Source of the DNA: a virus
Strand: one strand, 5' to 3'
Virus record (IMG/VR): IMGVR_UViG_3300005663_000753
Coordinates: 1-21,800 of that record
Length of the DNA stretch: 21,800 nt
The notes below the pieces were generated by a model, which saw nothing but the letters and a program-made list of their open reading frames with translations, made no database searches and was not told the origin of the DNA. Positions 6,729 to 14,301 of the stretch are shown here, piece after piece (the stretch's first letter is position 1; every line of letters starts with the position of its first letter). The position numbers and the translations under genes were made by a program.

Positions 6729-6908
6729 ATGAAAATTAACCCAGAAGATGAGTTTAGGGTAAGCTGCACATTTGTGTGTAAGTGTAAAAAAGCTAAAGGC
6801 TGGATTGCAGCAGGAAGAATAACAACCCCTTGCCCTAATTGTGGCAGAAAATATAGTGGTTTTTATTCACCTAAGAAAATGCAGATACTCGCAAAGGAGA
6901 TAGAATGA
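6729..6908 (+). CDS. 59-residue zinc-binding protein
   Basis: Starts two bases after the preceding stop with AAGGAG upstream. Cysteines at 13, 18 and 20 and a CPNCGRKY motif at 35-42 form a probable zinc ribbon. The stop overlaps the next ATG (ATGA). No family name can be given. It belongs to the set of mini zinc proteins spread along this genome. Confidence 0.65.
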   Translation: MKINPEDEFRVSCTFVCKCKKAKGWIAAGRITTPCPNCGRKYSGFYSPKKMQILAKEIE

Positions 6909-7300
6909 AAGTAAAAGAATTAATATTTAAAAATGCGGTTTATTGGCATGATTATGTGGATGCAGATGATTTAAAGCTAGATTTAAAAATACAAGTTCTA
7001 GACCCCTGTAAGCAGAAAGGCATTACTCTAAAAAAAGTAAGAACTTCCGACTTACCCCAAGTACTAAAAGAGAATTTTGATATACTATTTTTTGATTGGG
7101 GCGGAATGTCAATGGGCAATTCTTGTTTACAGCATTTCTGTAGGTATATTATTAAGCATGCTGAAGATAATCCCAGTAGGGTTTATGTCATGGTGTCTAC
7201 TATGACAAGCTACGCTATGGCAGATGCTCTAGACTTCATGAATGATTGTGGAGAAAAACCATGTAATGTATACCTGTCAATAGAGGAAATAAAATGTTAG
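6905..7300 (+). CDS. Hypothetical protein, 131 residues
   Basis: Overlaps the previous stop (ATGA) and is overlapped by the next start. The sequence alternates predicted strands and helices, with an ILFFDWGGMSMGN segment near 60-72 and a YVMVSTMTSYAMADA segment, suggestive of a Rossmann-like alpha/beta protein. Several scattered cysteines do not form a clear zinc motif. I do not recognise it. Confidence 0.55.
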   Translation: MKVKELIFKNAVYWHDYVDADDLKLDLKIQVLDPCKQKGITLKKVRTSDLPQVLKENFDILFFDWGGMSMGNSCLQHFCRYIIKHAEDNPSRVYVMVSTMTSYAMADALDFMNDCGEKPCNVYLSIEEIKC

Positions 7301-7500
7301 GCTTTAAGGAATGTCAAAAAGGTAATCATGAACTGCAAGAAATAGTAACCTATGGTGAACTGTACGATGTATACACAGTTGTGAGATGGTGTAGCGTTTG
7401 TGGAGCTATCATAGTGGATAAAGAACGTGATGGTAGAACCTATCCTGGAAAGGGTATGAAAATGAAATTACCAGATATAACTAAAAAGGAGTTATGGTGA
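7294..7500 (+). CDS. Small zinc-finger protein of a common phage type
   Basis: 68 residues. An N-terminal CxxxH-like pair (Cys7, His11 in KECQKGNHE) and RWCSVCGAIIVDKERDGRTY near 31-50 form the probable zinc site. The WCSVCGAI...DGRTYPG arrangement is familiar from phage and prophage hypothetical proteins, function unknown. Its 3' end encodes the AAGGAG that serves the RuvC-like gene, whose ATG overlaps this stop. Confidence 0.6.
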   Translation: MLGFKECQKGNHELQEIVTYGELYDVYTVVRWCSVCGAIIVDKERDGRTYPGKGMKMKLPDITKKELW

Positions 7501-8057
7501 GCTATAAAATTAAAATAACTGAAGTCGAAGACTATCTGGATAAAAACCTAAAGAGAAACCACTTATCTCTTGGATTTGATGTAGCTCTGCATACTACAGG
7601 GATAGCTCTTCTAAGGACTACTAATGATTTTCTTATCATAGAGCATACACATAAATTAATAACTCCTAAAGAAGCTATAGAGGAAAAGGCTGAAGATATT
7701 TTTACATCTCAATTAGATACTTATAAGAATAAAATAGTGCAAGAATATTCCTTGAACTCTGTTGTTATAGAGAATTGTTTTTATGGTCAGAATGTAAAAA
7801 CTTTAAAAGGTCTTGCTAGATGTAGTGCTTTAGCCAGAGATAGATTTAAGACTATATCAGACGAGTGTTATTATAAATTTCCTAAGCAAATAAGAAAAAT
7901 AATTAATTGCAATACAGGTAAACTAAAAGCATATCAATTAAAAAAGTATGTAGTAGAGTATATCAATGCAGCTTTGAATCTACAGCTCAAGAACAAAGAC
8001 CATGATATCGCAGATGCTTTTGCATGTGCCTTAGTGGGCTTAATAGATAATGATTAA
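7494..8057 (+). CDS. RuvC-like Holliday junction resolvase
   Basis: 187 residues of the RNase H-like RuvC fold. The catalytic acids are visible: Asp29 in LGFDVALHTTGIALL, Glu93 in SVVIENCFYGQN, and Asp171/Asp174 in KDHDIADAFACAL near the C-terminus. GKLKAYQLKKYV lies where RuvC relatives contact DNA. It should resolve branched intermediates before packaging. A second, unrelated resolvase-type nuclease is encoded at 5021. ATG at 7494 has AAGGAG upstream; the first ~23 residues precede the fold and a slightly later start cannot be excluded. Confidence 0.82.
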   Translation: MVSYKIKITEVEDYLDKNLKRNHLSLGFDVALHTTGIALLRTTNDFLIIEHTHKLITPKEAIEEKAEDIFTSQLDTYKNKIVQEYSLNSVVIENCFYGQNVKTLKGLARCSALARDRFKTISDECYYKFPKQIRKIINCNTGKLKAYQLKKYVVEYINAALNLQLKNKDHDIADAFACALVGLIDND

Positions 8058-8066
8058 GAGGGTATA

Positions 8067-8522
8067 ATGAATTATTCAGATATTATTAAACTAAAGAGAG
8101 ATAAGCTAAATAGGGAAGAAGACATTAGAGTGGCTGCTAATACTAAATTATGTGTAGCATTAACAGCTTCTACTAGGTTTCTTTTAAATATTTGTAAACG
8201 GAAGTTTGGGGAAGAATTTAGTTTTATGGTAGCTAATGACGGGAGTGCAAGCATTTATTTTCATGTGAGTGCTGGTAATCGAGTTAGACTAAATATAGAA
8301 TCACATGAAAACAATAGTGGGGGTGAAAAGTATTCGGTTCACTTTCCCATTGCTAAACCTGGAAGTCTAGAATTAGGGTTTATGAATAAGCATATCGGAA
8401 AATATGCGTGTAAGCCCCTTAGCCTGAGTAAGCTTGGACTGCATCTAAGTAATACCTGTACGCCTTTAGAACTATGTATAATGTTAGATGAGTTAGCAAA
8501 ATATATTATAGAGAATATATAA
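8067..8522 (+). CDS. Hypothetical protein, 151 residues
   Basis: Lies between the RuvC-like and Rad50-like genes, with GAGGG upstream and its stop overlapping the next start (TAATG). The N-terminal 40 residues are basic and helical; the middle is beta-rich (SASIYFHVSAGNRVRLNIES). No known motif. Position suggests a part in recombination, but that rests on context only. Confidence 0.55.
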   Translation: MNYSDIIKLKRDKLNREEDIRVAANTKLCVALTASTRFLLNICKRKFGEEFSFMVANDGSASIYFHVSAGNRVRLNIESHENNSGGEKYSVHFPIAKPGSLELGFMNKHIGKYACKPLSLSKLGLHLSNTCTPLELCIMLDELAKYIIENI

Positions 8523-9958
8523 TGATTAAAAAATTAAAAATAAAAGAATTCTGTCAGCATAAAGATGTGGAGTTAAACCTAACTGAGGGTATTAATATCC
8601 TACTGGGTAAGAATACTATAGGCAAAACTAATCTTCTTGAATCTATTTCTTTTGCAGCATACAGTAAAACTAATCATTCGACTTTAGATAAAGTTATAAA
8701 CTATGATGCCGACTCTGCCAGTGTAGAGCTTACACATCAGGATTTTACAGCCAAACGTACTAGGACTAAAGGTATATCTAAGTTATCTAAAATTAAGAAA
8801 TCGGATTTACTAAACAAACTTAATGTAGAGTATCAAGAATATTTAAGAATATTTTATATATCTGTCCATGAGTCCAGTAAGTTATTTGATGCAAGTTATC
8901 TAAAGAAATTTTTAATAGCTCTTTTTAAAATAGAGAAATATACTAAAACTTATGAAAGGCTACGAATAGAACTCAATACTCTAAAGAGTATACAGCCACC
9001 TAAAAAAATTAATAGAGTGTTACTTACTAACAGATTTAATAGGGTAAGAGATATTGTAGCTAAATTTAAAGAGAAGAGGGTTAGTGCAGAGAAAGAGGGC
9101 TACAAATATTATACAGTGAGAGAGCAGATAAATCTAGCTAAAGGAAAACTAGCTAGTGCTAAAGATGAGTATTCCAGAAAAGTTAAAAGGATAAAATGGG
9201 ATAAATGCTATACTTGTGATAGACCTATTACAGCAAAAGAAAAAGAGCCAGCTATTAAGGAACTAAAATCGCAGAAACCTAAGTTGCTTGCAGCAGATAA
9301 ACTTATAACAGAAAAGTATAATAAATTAAGAATTTTAATAGATAAGCATTCCACTAAGCTAGGTGTATTAGATAACAGGATTAGTAAAGGAAGAATAATT
9401 TTAGCTACTATAAAAGAGAAGTTATCTGAAAGACAAGAAACTCCTAACATCAATAGAATAAAGGAGTTACAGAAGATTATACCTGTGTTTTCTAACAATG
9501 GTTTTCCTGCATACCTATTACAAGCGTATACTCCTGTCATACAAGAAACAGCAAATAGTCTTATTCAACTTATTTTTAAAGACCTCTCAATAAAAATTAG
9601 AACCTATAGACCTAATAGTAACATACCAGATTTTAAAGTTATGATTTACAGGAATGGCATAGAGGTAGGAACACTGGACGATTTAAGTGGAGCAGAAAGA
9701 GTACTTGTAAATCTTTGCTTACGCTTAGGAGTTATAGTTATATATAAACAGTTGCATAATACTTGTATTGACTGGTTACTCGTAGACGAAGGATTAGAGA
9801 AGTTAGATACAGAGAATAGTTTAAAAATAATTCATTTGTTTAAAAACTTTATCAAACTTGGATATCTAAAGCAGATAGCAATAGTAAGTCATAAAGAGTG
9901 TTTGAAAAATTTAGAAGATATAAACTATGTGAAAATAGGAGGTACAGATGATAGCTAG
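8522..9958 (+). CDS. Rad50/SbcC (T4 gp46)-like ATPase
   Basis: 478 residues, short for the family because the coiled-coil arms are reduced. Walker A is LGKNTIGKTNLLE (Gly29-Lys35-Thr36). Charged helices (about 140-225) lead to a zinc hook KCYTCDRP with Cys229 and Cys232, and a returning coil follows (about 240-320). ABC signature LSGAERVLVNLCLRLG starts at 388, Walker B is WLLVDEGLEKLD (Asp422, Glu423), and the H-loop is VSHKE (His457). It drives end processing with the Mre11-like subunit at 5745. All ATPase motifs are intact. Start overlaps the preceding stop. Confidence 0.92.
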   Translation: MIKKLKIKEFCQHKDVELNLTEGINILLGKNTIGKTNLLESISFAAYSKTNHSTLDKVINYDADSASVELTHQDFTAKRTRTKGISKLSKIKKSDLLNKLNVEYQEYLRIFYISVHESSKLFDASYLKKFLIALFKIEKYTKTYERLRIELNTLKSIQPPKKINRVLLTNRFNRVRDIVAKFKEKRVSAEKEGYKYYTVREQINLAKGKLASAKDEYSRKVKRIKWDKCYTCDRPITAKEKEPAIKELKSQKPKLLAADKLITEKYNKLRILIDKHSTKLGVLDNRISKGRIILATIKEKLSERQETPNINRIKELQKIIPVFSNNGFPAYLLQAYTPVIQETANSLIQLIFKDLSIKIRTYRPNSNIPDFKVMIYRNGIEVGTLDDLSGAERVLVNLCLRLGVIVIYKQLHNTCIDWLLVDEGLEKLDTENSLKIIHLFKNFIKLGYLKQIAIVSHKECLKNLEDINYVKIGGTDDS

Positions 9959-10196
9959 GGTACACATTAAGCAAAAGGATATGGTGAGACTGGGAGTTAA
10001 GAAAGCTTTAAGCGAAGCAACTGATGGGTTATTAAATGCACTCAAAACAGATACTGTGGTATTTTCTGTAAAAAAGATTGTATCAAAAGAACATAATGTG
10101 TTTAAGAAAGAATACACATATACACTAGACTTGAGTGCTGCTTTAAATGAAGAGTTATTCGATGAGGTGGAGGAGAGGCTTAAAACAGGGTTATAA
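9948..10196 (+). CDS. Hypothetical protein, 82 residues
   Basis: Starts inside the 3' end of the Rad50-like gene with AGGAGG in good position, and ends sharing a base with the next ATG. The sequence is basic in the first half and acidic at the C-terminus (FDEVEERLKTGL). No family is recognised. Its place between two recombination genes suggests it belongs to the same module. Confidence 0.55.
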   Translation: MIARVHIKQKDMVRLGVKKALSEATDGLLNALKTDTVVFSVKKIVSKEHNVFKKEYTYTLDLSAALNEELFDEVEERLKTGL

Positions 10197-10894
10197 TGGA
10201 AATTAAAACTATAACAAAAAATGGTTTAAGATTTTATCAAGTCGGGAATAAATTTTTTAAATCAAATACTTCGGTAGTGGGTTTACTAGATAAACCAGCT
10301 ATACAAGACTGGGCTATAAGACAAACAGTTGAATGGATAGTTAAACAAAAACAACTAGACAAAGAAACTATAGCTAAAGCATTAAGATATTCTAAGATTA
10401 GACTAAATGAACTGGGGGATAAGGGTACAGCAAAGCATAAAGCAGCACAAAAGTATTTACTTACAAAGGAGTTCGACTCTAAAGATAAATGGATTAAAAT
10501 GTTTATTGCTTGGAAAGAAGAGGTAGACTTTAAAACCAAACCTCAGTTTATTGAACGAGTGATAATAAGTGAATCTTTAAAGTGTGCTGGAAGAGTAGAT
10601 ATGCTAGGTACAGTGTTTGGGGAACCCATGCTAATAGATATAAAAACATCTTCAGGTATATACCTAGGGCATAAGATTCAAGTATGTGGCTATAAACTTA
10701 TGTCGGGAAAACAGAACTTAAAATTAGCTATACTACAGATTCCTAGAACTGGTTACAAGAGAACTTTTCATATTTTGAGTCAAGTAGAGGAAGAATTTTG
10801 CTCTAAGATATTTTTATGTCTTAATAAGATATTCGATTGTATGCTAGAGCTTGGTGAGTTAAAAGTTGACAAAGCCATATTAGATATGGTATAA
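10196..10894 (+). CDS. RecB-type PD-(D/E)XK exonuclease
   Basis: 232 residues. An early helix carries GDKGTAKHKAAQKY with His81, as in Cas4/RecB-type nucleases. Glu120 follows, then the GRVDML motif (Asp135), LIDIKTSS (Asp148, Lys150) and Gln162 in HKIQVCGYKL, the classic motif I-III plus QxxxY arrangement. Such phage exonucleases degrade one DNA strand to give tails for annealing, or act as Cas4-like nucleases; no four-cysteine iron-sulfur set is seen. The 3' end of the gene contains the strong promoter for the following genes. Confidence 0.83.
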   Translation: MEIKTITKNGLRFYQVGNKFFKSNTSVVGLLDKPAIQDWAIRQTVEWIVKQKQLDKETIAKALRYSKIRLNELGDKGTAKHKAAQKYLLTKEFDSKDKWIKMFIAWKEEVDFKTKPQFIERVIISESLKCAGRVDMLGTVFGEPMLIDIKTSSGIYLGHKIQVCGYKLMSGKQNLKLAILQIPRTGYKRTFHILSQVEEEFCSKIFLCLNKIFDCMLELGELKVDKAILDMV

Positions 10895-10895
10895 T
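10866..10895 (+). promoter_or_regulatory. Consensus sigma-70/sigma-A promoter
   Basis: TTGACA at 10866-10871 and TATAAT at 10890-10895 are both perfect matches, separated by 18 bases. TGG directly before the -10 box adds an extended -10 element. Transcription would start near 10901-10903, just upstream of AGGAGG and the ATG at 10914, leaving a very short leader. It lies inside the end of the exonuclease gene. It would let the host polymerase transcribe the HTH-phosphoesterase gene and those beyond. Confidence 0.8.
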
Positions 10896-10913
10896 ATAAT
10901 TAAGGAGGGCATA

Positions 10914-12038
10914 ATGACAGTACCTAATGAAATCTTTTATATAGAGTTGTACGCTAATGGTAAGTCTGATATAGAACTGGCTAACCTATGGAAAACTTCT
11001 TTACGAACAGTGCAGAGATATAATGCCTTTTTAAGAAGCAAAGGTAAGATTAAACTTAGACAACCAGCTAATAAGAGAGAAAAAACTAGGTTTAGCCATT
11101 CTGAAGTTGTGATAGAGGTGGAGGCTTACTTAAAGCAAGTTAGAGAGGTTTGTTTCAAATATAATGACATATACAAAAATGTGAAGTTAAAGACTACCTG
11201 GGATAGAAATAAACAAATAGAAGACCAAGTATTACTTTTCTCTGATATGCATACGGGCATGATTAACAAAGCCCCGATTACAGGAGAAATTACTTACAAT
11301 GACGAAATTCAAGTACAAGAGCTTACAAATTTACTCAGAGGTGTTAACAGATTCTATCAGCTATATAAACCATCTTATAATATAGAAACATTCTATATCT
11401 ATGGCTTAGGGGATTTAATAACTAACGATAGAATATTTGAAGGTCAAAAACTTGAGATAACTTGCGGGGTAGGTTCTCAAATACAAAAGGCTTTTGAATA
11501 CATAAGCGGTATGATTAGAAAATTATTAGAGATATATCCAAGAGTAGTTTACATTAATGAGGAAGGGAATCATGGAAGGACATCTGCAAAACCCAATGGG
11601 GAAGAGGCGAACAGTAACTTTGAATATCTTCTAGGAATGCTTATTAAAGAAAGATTTGCGGATAATAAGAGAGTGGAAGTAATATTACCCGATGATTATA
11701 GCTATACCCATTTGATTAGAGGTCATAGATACTTATTAACTCATGGTAATAATATTAAAGGATGTACTTTGAACTCTATTGAAAAAGCAGCAAAGGAAAT
11801 TTCTTTACTAGTTGAACAAGAAAACTATGATGTTATAACTATAGGGCATTTTCATAGCTGCTATGAGTTTCCCATATCCCCTAAGACTACCCTATTGGTG
11901 AATGGATGCTTTATAAACAAAGATACTTATGCTTATTATAAATTAAGAAAATTTTCAACAGCTAAACAGTATCTATTTAATGTATCAAAAAGGTCAGCAC
12001 TACACAATCTACAAAAGATAGATTTAACCTGGAAATAA
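10914..12038 (+). CDS. HTH-fused calcineurin-like metallophosphoesterase
   Basis: 374 residues. Residues about 8-45 form a helix-turn-helix (NGKSDIELANLWKTSLRTVQ), then a linker, then an intact phosphoesterase: SDMHTG (Asp111, His113), LGDLITND (Asp167), EEGNHGR (Asn219, His220), LLTHGNN (His277) and GHFHS (His312, His314). It is a second, separate metallophosphoesterase beside the Mre11-like one and lacks Mre11's capping features. The HTH suggests DNA targeting. Similar phage proteins are usually left as putative phosphoesterase or DNA repair exonuclease; the substrate (nucleic acid or nucleotide) is not known. A strong promoter sits directly upstream. Confidence 0.8.
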   Translation: MTVPNEIFYIELYANGKSDIELANLWKTSLRTVQRYNAFLRSKGKIKLRQPANKREKTRFSHSEVVIEVEAYLKQVREVCFKYNDIYKNVKLKTTWDRNKQIEDQVLLFSDMHTGMINKAPITGEITYNDEIQVQELTNLLRGVNRFYQLYKPSYNIETFYIYGLGDLITNDRIFEGQKLEITCGVGSQIQKAFEYISGMIRKLLEIYPRVVYINEEGNHGRTSAKPNGEEANSNFEYLLGMLIKERFADNKRVEVILPDDYSYTHLIRGHRYLLTHGNNIKGCTLNSIEKAAKEISLLVEQENYDVITIGHFHSCYEFPISPKTTLLVNGCFINKDTYAYYKLRKFSTAKQYLFNVSKRSALHNLQKIDLTWK

Positions 12039-12051
12039 AAAAGGAGTACAT

Positions 12052-12363
12052 ATGGCTAGTGATGTTAAGGTAAAACGATTTAGATTGAAGAAAGAGGCGG
12101 ATAGGTATGTAGCTACATTTAAACTGTTAGTTCCTGTTACTATAGTAATACCCACTCAAGGTAAAAAAGTTAATAGACGAGAGCTTAAGAAGAATCTTAA
12201 GACAAGTGCATCTAATATAGCTAATTTAACAGCAAATAATTTTCAAAACTTTTTACAAGCCATTACAGCGCCTAAGAAAGAAGTTATTAAAGCACCTAGA
12301 GGCGGAATAGGAGAATCAAGAAAGAGCTTAACAAAGAAAAAGAAAAATAGAAAACGTAGATAA
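12052..12363 (+). CDS. Small basic protein, 103 residues
   Basis: Preceded by AAGGAG. The N-terminal half looks beta-rich (RYVATFKLLVPVTIVIP), and the C-terminal 35 residues are extremely basic, ending in a Lys/Arg run (KKKKNRKRR). This is typical of nucleic-acid-binding or DNA-condensing proteins, but no family is recognised. A 49-base gap follows. Confidence 0.55.
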   Translation: MASDVKVKRFRLKKEADRYVATFKLLVPVTIVIPTQGKKVNRRELKKNLKTSASNIANLTANNFQNFLQAITAPKKEVIKAPRGGIGESRKSLTKKKKNRKRR

Positions 12364-12412
12364 GTATTACAGGTGGGGTAAGAATACTAGCATAGTAAAA
12401 ATAAGGAGACAC

Positions 12413-13126
12413 ATGGATTGGAAACAGACTATAGAGTTGACTGACTTAAAAAGCCCAAGGAGTAAAGTACTAAAATTACTCACTAAAAAAGCTAATAATG
12501 AAGGTTACTTAGGCGTATGTGTACAAGCTAGAGATTTGCTAGTAATTAAAAAGTATGCGAGAGAAGGTCTTAAACTAGTTACTATAGCTGGATTTCCTCC
12601 AATTATTATGTTCCCCAGGATACATGATTTAATTAAAAAGGATTTCAGATATTCTTTCTTACTGGGGCATTACACTAGAGCTGAAATTAAAAGAATCAGA
12701 GAGATAGCTAAAGAAAATATTGCTGATGAGCTGGATATAATTTTTCCCTTTTCTTGGCATACAATGGGATACGACAAAAGAATTTTACACTTTCTTAAGG
12801 GAGTTAAAAAAATATTTCCAGGAAAGGTCAAAGTAATTATTGAATTAGGAACTATATTTAAAGAGGAAAAACATCTAAAGAAAATTTGCTCATTACTCGA
12901 AGAGGCTGGTATAGATATAGTTAAAACTAATTCAGGATTAATAAAACAATCCTTTACAACCTTGTTAGCGCATGTAATAGTGTTAAAAAAAATAACTAAG
13001 CTACCCATAAAAGCTAGTGGTGGTATTAGGTCGGTTGGCGAAGCACAATTATTAATTCATTCTGGAGTTACTAGAATAGGTTCAAGTGGTTTGAAAAATA
13101 GTCAAACTGAAGGAGAGAACAAATGA
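12413..13126 (+). CDS. deoC-like: Deoxyribose-phosphate aldolase-like (DeoC family)
   Basis: 237 residues of the DeoC TIM-barrel. Landmarks are GVCVQARDL (34-42), VTIAGFPP (56-63), ADELDIIFPFSW (104-115) with Asp108, KVKVIIELG (138-146), the Schiff-base lysine Lys171 in DIVKTNSG, Lys200 in IKASGGIRS, and the phosphate-binding RIGSSG (221-226). All active-site residues appear present. DeoC cleaves 2-deoxyribose-5-phosphate to glyceraldehyde-3-phosphate and acetaldehyde. The N-terminal IDHT-like motif is changed (IELTDL). On a phage it could dispose of, or make, deoxyribose phosphate in step with the deoxyribosyltransferase-like enzyme at 2483. AAGGAG supports the start. Confidence 0.82.
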   Translation: MDWKQTIELTDLKSPRSKVLKLLTKKANNEGYLGVCVQARDLLVIKKYAREGLKLVTIAGFPPIIMFPRIHDLIKKDFRYSFLLGHYTRAEIKRIREIAKENIADELDIIFPFSWHTMGYDKRILHFLKGVKKIFPGKVKVIIELGTIFKEEKHLKKICSLLEEAGIDIVKTNSGLIKQSFTTLLAHVIVLKKITKLPIKASGGIRSVGEAQLLIHSGVTRIGSSGLKNSQTEGENK

Positions 13127-13458
13127 CTACCAAGATACCTGAAGATATCTTAGAAAGCGCATCTTATCTTGCATATGTGTTTTCAAAGAGTATGCATAGC
13201 ATAGTTGACAGCAAGCAAGACCTATATCATGACCTTATAGTTCTTTACTTAGATAAAAAAAATTCATCTAAGTTTAAGTCGGTAGCTGCAAAAAAGGATA
13301 GGCAAGAATACAAGAACTACTGTTTTACAGTTTTTAAAAATTATTTATTGGATAAGTATAAACGCATTATTATTAAGCGAAAAATAGATAAGGAGTTATT
13401 AAGGCATGCAAAGCAACAGCAAGATTCCCAGAGAATTAAAAAACCTATTAACTGCTAA
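13123..13458 (+). CDS. Sigma-factor region 2-like protein
   Basis: 111 residues overlapping the aldolase stop (ATGA). Residues about 30-85 (SKQDLYHDLIVLYLDKK, then KNYCFTVFKNYLLDKYKR) resemble region 2 of ECF-type sigma factors, which binds core polymerase and melts the -10 region. A basic tail follows. No region 4 is present in this frame, but the next ORF, overlapping by 53 bases in the +1 frame, looks like one. It may direct late phage transcription. The match is by pattern only and remote. Confidence 0.5.
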   Translation: MTTKIPEDILESASYLAYVFSKSMHSIVDSKQDLYHDLIVLYLDKKNSSKFKSVAAKKDRQEYKNYCFTVFKNYLLDKYKRIIIKRKIDKELLRHAKQQQDSQRIKKPINC

Positions 13459-13750
13459 ACAATATAAGATACTAAAGGCTTATCTTTACAACTATGGTAT
13501 TAACGAAATGGTTAAGAAGCTTAAGGTAGTTAAACGAGATGAGCTAATATTACAACTTATTTATATTGGCAAGAAGTTAGCTATCTATGAACTAATCTAT
13601 TGTAAAATTTATCCTAATTTATCTAAGTTGGATAAAAAGTATATGGCGGGATTTAATGATTTTAGAGAAAAGCTTATTAAGGAGATTAAGTATGAGCAAC
13701 TCAAAAGCAGGAAGAAAGGATTTAGTCGAAAGAAAAGAAAGACGACTTGA
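13406..13750 (+). CDS. Possible sigma region 4-like protein
   Basis: 114 residues, starting 53 bases before the end of the previous gene with AAGGAG upstream (about 13391-13396). The first ~50 residues, ELKNLLTAKQYKILKAYL through LQLIYIGKKL, follow the helix pattern of sigma region 4, the -35-binding HTH. The tail is strongly basic. Read with the preceding ORF it would make a two-part sigma factor. A single gene split by frameshift is the alternative, though the own ribosome site argues for separate translation. Low-similarity call. Confidence 0.42.
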   Translation: MQSNSKIPRELKNLLTAKQYKILKAYLYNYGINEMVKKLKVVKRDELILQLIYIGKKLAIYELIYCKIYPNLSKLDKKYMAGFNDFREKLIKEIKYEQLKSRKKGFSRKKRKTT

Positions 13751-14300
13751 AGTTAAAGAACTTTATCTTAAAGATTTCTCTATTAATAAGATAGCTACTG
13801 AATTAGGTATGCATCCAGATACAGCTAGAAAGTATGTCGCTTATTGGCAAGCTTATTATACTAAACTAGCTTTAACCAATCCCTATATTGCGGAAAAGCA
13901 GATAGCTAGAATAGAAAAACTTACTGACGAGGTATCATTAATAAAACAGGAATTGTGGACAATATATGGAGAAGTATCAAAAAAAGCTAAAGAAAACCTT
14001 ACATCAAAGCGTAAAGATAAACCTACTTATTATAATACCAGAATGGACTTACTAAAATCTATAATGTCTAGAATAGAAACTGAGCAAAGATTAATGAAAT
14101 TATTTTCTCCAGCAGAGTTAATACAAAATAATTATATATCAGCAGAGGTATTAAAAGAAATATTACTAGTTTTTAGGGGGATTATTCAAGAAATGGTTCC
14201 CCAAGATAAACAGGATTATGCTATTAAGAGGATGCAGTCTATAGACGTTCAAGCTTTAAGCGGTAAAGAGATTATTGATGTAGAGGTAGTAGGAGAATAA
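13692..14300 (+). CDS. Probable small terminase subunit
   Basis: 202 residues. An HTH occupies about residues 20-50 (KDFSINKIATELGMHPDTAR), followed by long charged helices suited to ring assembly. Small terminases bind phage DNA and hand it to the large subunit, whose gene follows within about 150 bases. The ATG at 13692 is chosen because AAGGAG lies 7-12 bases upstream; an upstream in-frame ATG at 13656 lacks such a site. The gene start overlaps the preceding ORF. The role is inferred from position plus domain order. Confidence 0.65.
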   Translation: MSNSKAGRKDLVERKERRLEVKELYLKDFSINKIATELGMHPDTARKYVAYWQAYYTKLALTNPYIAEKQIARIEKLTDEVSLIKQELWTIYGEVSKKAKENLTSKRKDKPTYYNTRMDLLKSIMSRIETEQRLMKLFSPAELIQNNYISAEVLKEILLVFRGIIQEMVPQDKQDYAIKRMQSIDVQALSGKEIIDVEVVGE

Positions 14301-14301
14301 A

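Noticed and set aside
12363-12388. Inverted repeat AGTATT/AATACT in the gap after the basic protein
   Set aside because: A six-base AT-rich stem with a 14-base loop and no T-run is too weak for a terminator or operator call.
13204-13221. TTGACA inside the sigma-like gene, and another near 17484
   Set aside because: Neither has a -10 match at an acceptable distance.
13406-13458. Programmed -1 frameshift joining the two sigma-like ORFs at the A-rich run
   Set aside because: The second frame is +1 relative to the first, the run is not a proper slippery heptamer in the zero frame, and the second ORF has its own ribosome site and ATG.
13656-13691. ATG at 13656 as start of the small terminase
   Set aside because: It has no Shine-Dalgarno, while ATG 13692 is preceded by AAGGAG and gives a normal N-terminus.
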